DNA of 6,160 bases from Methanobacteriota archaeon (GTDB taxonomy: Archaea > Thermoplasmatota > Poseidoniia > Poseidoniales > Poseidoniaceae), in the NCBI GenBank assembly GCA_002725275.1, contig PBOE01000021.1:15886-22045 (forward strand). The letters are read 5' to 3'. Position numbers and translations under genes: made by a program. The notes under the pieces are model-generated. The model was not told the DNA's origin, searched no databases, and worked only from the letters and a program-made list of their open reading frames with translations. Positions 5,402 through 6,160 of the stretch are shown here, piece by piece; the first letter of the stretch is position 1; every line of letters starts with the position of its first letter.

Positions 5402-6160
5402 TCAATGCTGTTGGGCGTAGAAGTTCTGAATGACCGAGGTCACGGTTTGAATGTCAGAGATGCCTCGCTGGCACAGGTCTTCGATGATGGCTTGACGCTG
5501 GGCGACGTGCCGCTCGAACACGTCGGGCGTGACGCCCGCAGCGTTGCAGATGGTTTCTCGGAGTTTGGAGGGAATGCCCGTTTCTTCGATTTGGTCGGTG
5601 GCAGCGTTGTACTTCCAAATGGCGTTGAGCCGGGGCTTATCGCCCTCCATACCGGCAACCTCGGCCACTTCGGTGATTTTACGAGCGGTCTTACCGTTCA
5701 CGTGAAGCCGTGCCTGGATGATGATGAGGTCGAGACCGCTGAGCATGATGGGTGGAACGCTCATTGGCGGGTTGATCATCCTCGTGACCGTTTCCTGAGC
5801 CGTGTTGGCGTGGAGAGAACCGAAGGACCCGTCGTGGCCGGTGTTCATGGCCGTCAACAGCGTGGCGCACTCCGGACCACGAACTTCACCGACGATGATG
5901 CGGTCGGGACGCATGCGGAGGCTGGATTTCAGGCAATCGTTCATGTCGACTTCGGGCGTTCCGTCTGGCCGCTCACGCCGGGTCTCCATGCGGAGCCAGT
6001 GGTCATGGTAAACTTGCAATTCAGCGGTGTCTTCCACCGTCAGCAAGCGGCGCGACCAAGGGATGTACATGCCGAGGCAGTTGAGGGTGGTGGTCTTACC
6101 GGACCCCGTTCCACCGGCGATGACGAAGTTGGCAGGGCGACTGTCGAGTCCCTCGATCCA
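5402..6160 (-). CDS. Type II/IV secretion-family ATPase (archaeal pilus assembly ATPase, PilB/CpaF/VirB11-like), C-terminal 252 residues
   Basis: The minus-strand frame enters from the right edge, so the N-terminal domain is missing; an internal Met at 6070 is not the start because the Walker A motif lies upstream of it. In the visible fragment GGTGSGKTT (16-24) is Walker A, VEDTAEL (42-48) the Asp box, RMRPDRIIVGEVRG (82-95) the Walker B region with the catalytic-type glutamate E92, and TGHDGSFGSLHA (107-118) the His box. This order defines the hexameric ATPases that drive pilin assembly, archaellum rotation or secretion. The enzyme would sit on the cytoplasmic face of the membrane, coupled to a TadC/GspF-like membrane protein. 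The archaeal pilin at the other end of the window makes a pilus role attractive, but the two are not in one operon here. Extension rather than retraction cannot be told from this fragment. The stop is TGA at 5404-5402. Confidence 0.92.
   Translation of the reverse strand, partial: WIEGLDSRPANFVIAGGTGSGKTTTLNCLGMYIPWSRRLLTVEDTAELQVYHDHWLRMETRRERPDGTPEVDMNDCLKSSLRMRPDRIIVGEVRGPECATLLTAMNTGHDGSFGSLHANTAQETVTRMINPPMSVPPIMLSGLDLIIIQARLHVNGKTARKITEVAEVAGMEGDKPRLNAIWKYNAATDQIEETGIPSKLRETICNAAGVTPDVFERHVAQRQAIIEDLCQRGISDIQTVTSVIQNFYAQQH

Noticed and set aside
4566..5405. A 279-codon minus-strand open frame opposite the SAP-motif gene.
   Set aside because: It has no recognisable domain and is in antisense register to a gene with promoter, ribosome-binding site and motifs; it is a composition-driven shadow.
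5402..6070. Treating the ATPase as a complete 222-residue gene starting at the ATG at 6070.
   Set aside because: The frame continues to the window edge, and the essential Walker A motif lies upstream of that ATG, so the gene is simply cut by the window.

Overview
The window looks like chromosomal DNA of an archaeon, most plausibly a mesophilic euryarchaeote of the Thermoplasmatota / marine group II (Poseidoniales) kind. The domain call rests on three things. A geranylgeranyl-reductase-type flavoprotein follows a trans-prenyltransferase, as expected for isoprenoid membrane lipids. A type IV pilin N-terminus of the archaeal AVSPVIAT class lies at the left edge. An archaeal-style secretion/pilus ATPase lies at the right edge. 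Ribosome-binding sites are of the GAGGTGA type, and one gene has a TATA-like box at archaeal spacing. The lineage below domain level is inference. Base composition is even and moderately GC-rich, which explains the many long antisense open frames. No mobile elements, RNA genes or CRISPR repeats were seen.

Layout. Positions 1-2317 carry a minus-strand block read right to left: a prenyl diphosphate synthase (2317 to 1328), a geranylgeranyl reductase family protein (1318 to 173), and the first 32 codons of an archaeal pilin (98 to 1, running off the window). The first two are tightly coupled: the reductase's ribosome-binding site overlaps the synthase stop codon. A 75-bp divergent intergenic region (2318-2392) holds two perfect hairpins, one touching each gene's start region. 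Two plus-strand genes follow: a 367-residue divergent hydroxymethylbilane synthase (HemC)-like protein (2393-3496) and, behind its own TATA-like promoter, a 578-residue protein with three SAP-like motifs (3609-5345). The minus-strand 3' part of a pilus/secretion ATPase (6160 to 5402) converges on it across a 56-bp gap with nested inverted repeats.

How the genes relate. The synthase and reductase form a lipid (or quinone side-chain) unit: one makes a long prenyl diphosphate, the other saturates prenyl chains. The pilin and ATPase, at opposite ends of the window, are parts of the same kind of machine (type IV pilus-like assembly) but are not contiguous here. The two central plus-strand genes have no obvious link to either pathway. 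The most interesting is the HemC-like protein: it keeps the three-domain outline of porphobilinogen deaminase and several cofactor-contacting positions, but appears to lack the cysteine that anchors the dipyrromethane cofactor.
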